Assembly (NCBI GenBank): GCA_021773635.1
Contig: JAJFJV010000029.1
Span: 1 to 35,540, forward strand
DNA from: Gammaproteobacteria bacterium
GTDB taxonomy: Bacteria; Pseudomonadota; Gammaproteobacteria; HK1
DNA: 35,540 nt
Direction of reading: 5' to 3'
This document shows positions 34,525-35,540 of this stretch, one piece after another. The notes under the pieces were generated by a model. It did not search any database and had not been told where the DNA came from. It saw only the letters and a list, made by a program, of their open reading frames with translations. Made by a program: the position numbers and the translations under genes. Numbering within the stretch: the stretch's first letter is position 1; the number at the start of each line of letters is the position of its first letter.

Positions 34525-35540
34525 TCAGTTGTAAAGCCGCGACCCTGAGATACGTCTTTCGATTATTTGCACGACTTTCTCGTATTCGGGTGAACCTATT
34601 TTTCCGTACCGGCGCCTGAACTCATGCTCCGTCAAGCCCTCTGGCAAATCCAGGACCCGTGGGATCAAATCGGCTTCAGTGATTGCCCCGGCCAGCTTGC
34701 GCTGCAGCTCCCTTGCGCTCGAAAAAGATGCGATGGCAACTTCCCCTAACCGCGTTCCGGCGTTGTCCGCCAGCAAGTCCGTGAAGCTAAAACCGCTGCC
34801 TCCTTGCGAATCGTCCACTTCCTTAAACAAGCCGATCGCTTGAGACAAGGTCGTGCCGCCGGTAACTGCGAGGCCCGCCGACGTTAAGAAATGCTTTGGT
34901 AAGTCATTTCTGCCATGTGATATTACTTTGACTCGTTTGGCCTTCTTCCAATCCTTCACGTCCGGTGCAAGCCGTTCCAGATTGCGACCGTTGATGTAAG
35001 CCGACAACACTACCAGGGCGGCGCGATTGTCTTCGACAGGATTGCCACCGGCGGCGCGCTGCTGTGCGAACACAAAAATCGGTTGCACAACCGCCTCCAG
35101 CGAGGAGCGACGGCCCAATCTATTCACAGTATTCGCCAATTCATGCTGAAAGACTCGCAGCCGCTCCTGGTCCGCGCCACTGACCAGCGTTGAGCGTACC
35201 GCGTCGGCGATGTCACCATGCCACTTGTAGGTAACGTCTACACGTTGATCCGCCAACGCAACCTTCTGGATGACATCTTCGGCATCTTCGTATCCTGGTC
35301 GCGAATAGAGATGGTCCAGCGATTTTTCCAACACGAAGTCGGCAATCAGATTAGGCACCGGAATCTTGCCAAGATCGAGAGATCTGAAGCGCGGCAGACC
35401 ATCTGTTTCGCGCAGGCCGACCTTAAAGTTCAGGTATTGGCCGAGCGGAGTGTTGGGAATCTTGACGCTGGCAGCCATGTCCATCCAGCCACTTTGCACG
35501 AAAATCGCAGCAGAGCCGTCTATAACGTTGAGCAAATAAG
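34525..35540 (-). CDS. Unrecognised protein, C-terminal part (continues past the right edge)
   Basis: The minus-strand frame is open from the stop at 34525 to the window end, giving about 338 residues; the apparent TTG start at 35535 is within an open frame (a TTA codon precedes it), so the true start is probably outside. I do not recognise the family. The segment is soluble-looking, with KIPVPNLIADFVLEKSLDHL, a helical stretch QRVDVTYKWHGDIADAVR, a mixed region around RVKVISHGRNDLPKHFLTSAG with glycines, and FSFTDLLADNAGTRLGEVA near the C-terminus. That last phrase and the ordered helices suggest a folded domain conserved in Proteobacteria, possibly periplasmic. No function is proposed. Confidence 0.7.
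   Translation of the reverse strand, partial: YLLNVIDGSAAIFVQSGWMDMAASVKIPNTPLGQYLNFKVGLRETDGLPRFRSLDLGKIPVPNLIADFVLEKSLDHLYSRPGYEDAEDVIQKVALADQRVDVTYKWHGDIADAVRSTLVSGADQERLRVFQHELANTVNRLGRRSSLEAVVQPIFVFAQQRAAGGNPVEDNRAALVVLSAYINGRNLERLAPDVKDWKKAKRVKVISHGRNDLPKHFLTSAGLAVTGGTTLSQAIGLFKEVDDSQGGSGFSFTDLLADNAGTRLGEVAIASFSSARELQRKLAGAITEADLIPRVLDLPEGLTEHEFRRRYGKIGSPEYEKVVQIIERRISGSRLYN

Overview
The window reads as a chromosomal segment of a Gammaproteobacterium. The evidence is a 278-residue Dam methylase that aligns closely with the E. coli enzyme by eye, a DUF2782 gene beside polA, a CysD plus fused CysN/CysC sulfate-activation pair, TypA, Dtd, HisA/HisF and NnrS. The core part is GC-rich. The species cannot be named from this sequence alone. 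No tRNA, rRNA, CRISPR array or complete insertion sequence was seen.

Region 1 (about 1-6350) is a defence island, all on the minus strand. In transcription order it holds an AbiEi-like regulator, an AbiEii-like nucleotidyltransferase, type I restriction-modification subunits HsdM and HsdS, then HicA toxin and the start of HicB antitoxin, which runs off the left edge. No hsdR lies in the window. An AT-rich stretch of 346 bases upstream of the AbiEi-like gene carries repeated TGTTCA/TGAACA half-sites, the likely autoregulatory operator. Two small orphan genes (6353-7105) separate the island from the core.

Region 2 (7206-22474) is mostly housekeeping: hexose-6-phosphate mutarotase, the Mn2+ exporter MneA, a minus-strand group (MFS transporter, DUF4177, TM2-like, RluA-type pseudouridine synthase), typA-dtd, cysD-cysNC, DUF2782 and LOG-family genes, polA, and hisA-hisF. 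The his pair ends abruptly at a roughly 60-bp perfect-ended inverted repeat placed on the hisF stop codon.

Region 3 (22655-29609) is a signalling neighbourhood. It has a PP2C phosphatase fused through a transmembrane helix to an FGE/SUMF1-like domain without the catalytic cysteines, a cold-shock protein, an exported DUF255 thioredoxin-like protein, and a Hanks-type Ser/Thr kinase with a C-terminal cyclic-nucleotide-binding-type domain. The kinase is divergent from nnrS. Kinase and phosphatase are plausible partners.

Region 4 (29619-35540) holds an unknown gene, dam, an AsmA-like membrane-anchored protein, a CHAD-domain protein two bases ahead of a ParA/MinD-type ATPase (a possible polyphosphate-granule positioning pair), and the 3' part of an unrecognised gene.

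The best candidates for undescribed biology are the CHAD-ParA pair, the PP2C-FGE fusion with its nearby kinase, and the AbiEi-like protein bearing a PD-(D/E)xK signature together with its operator array.
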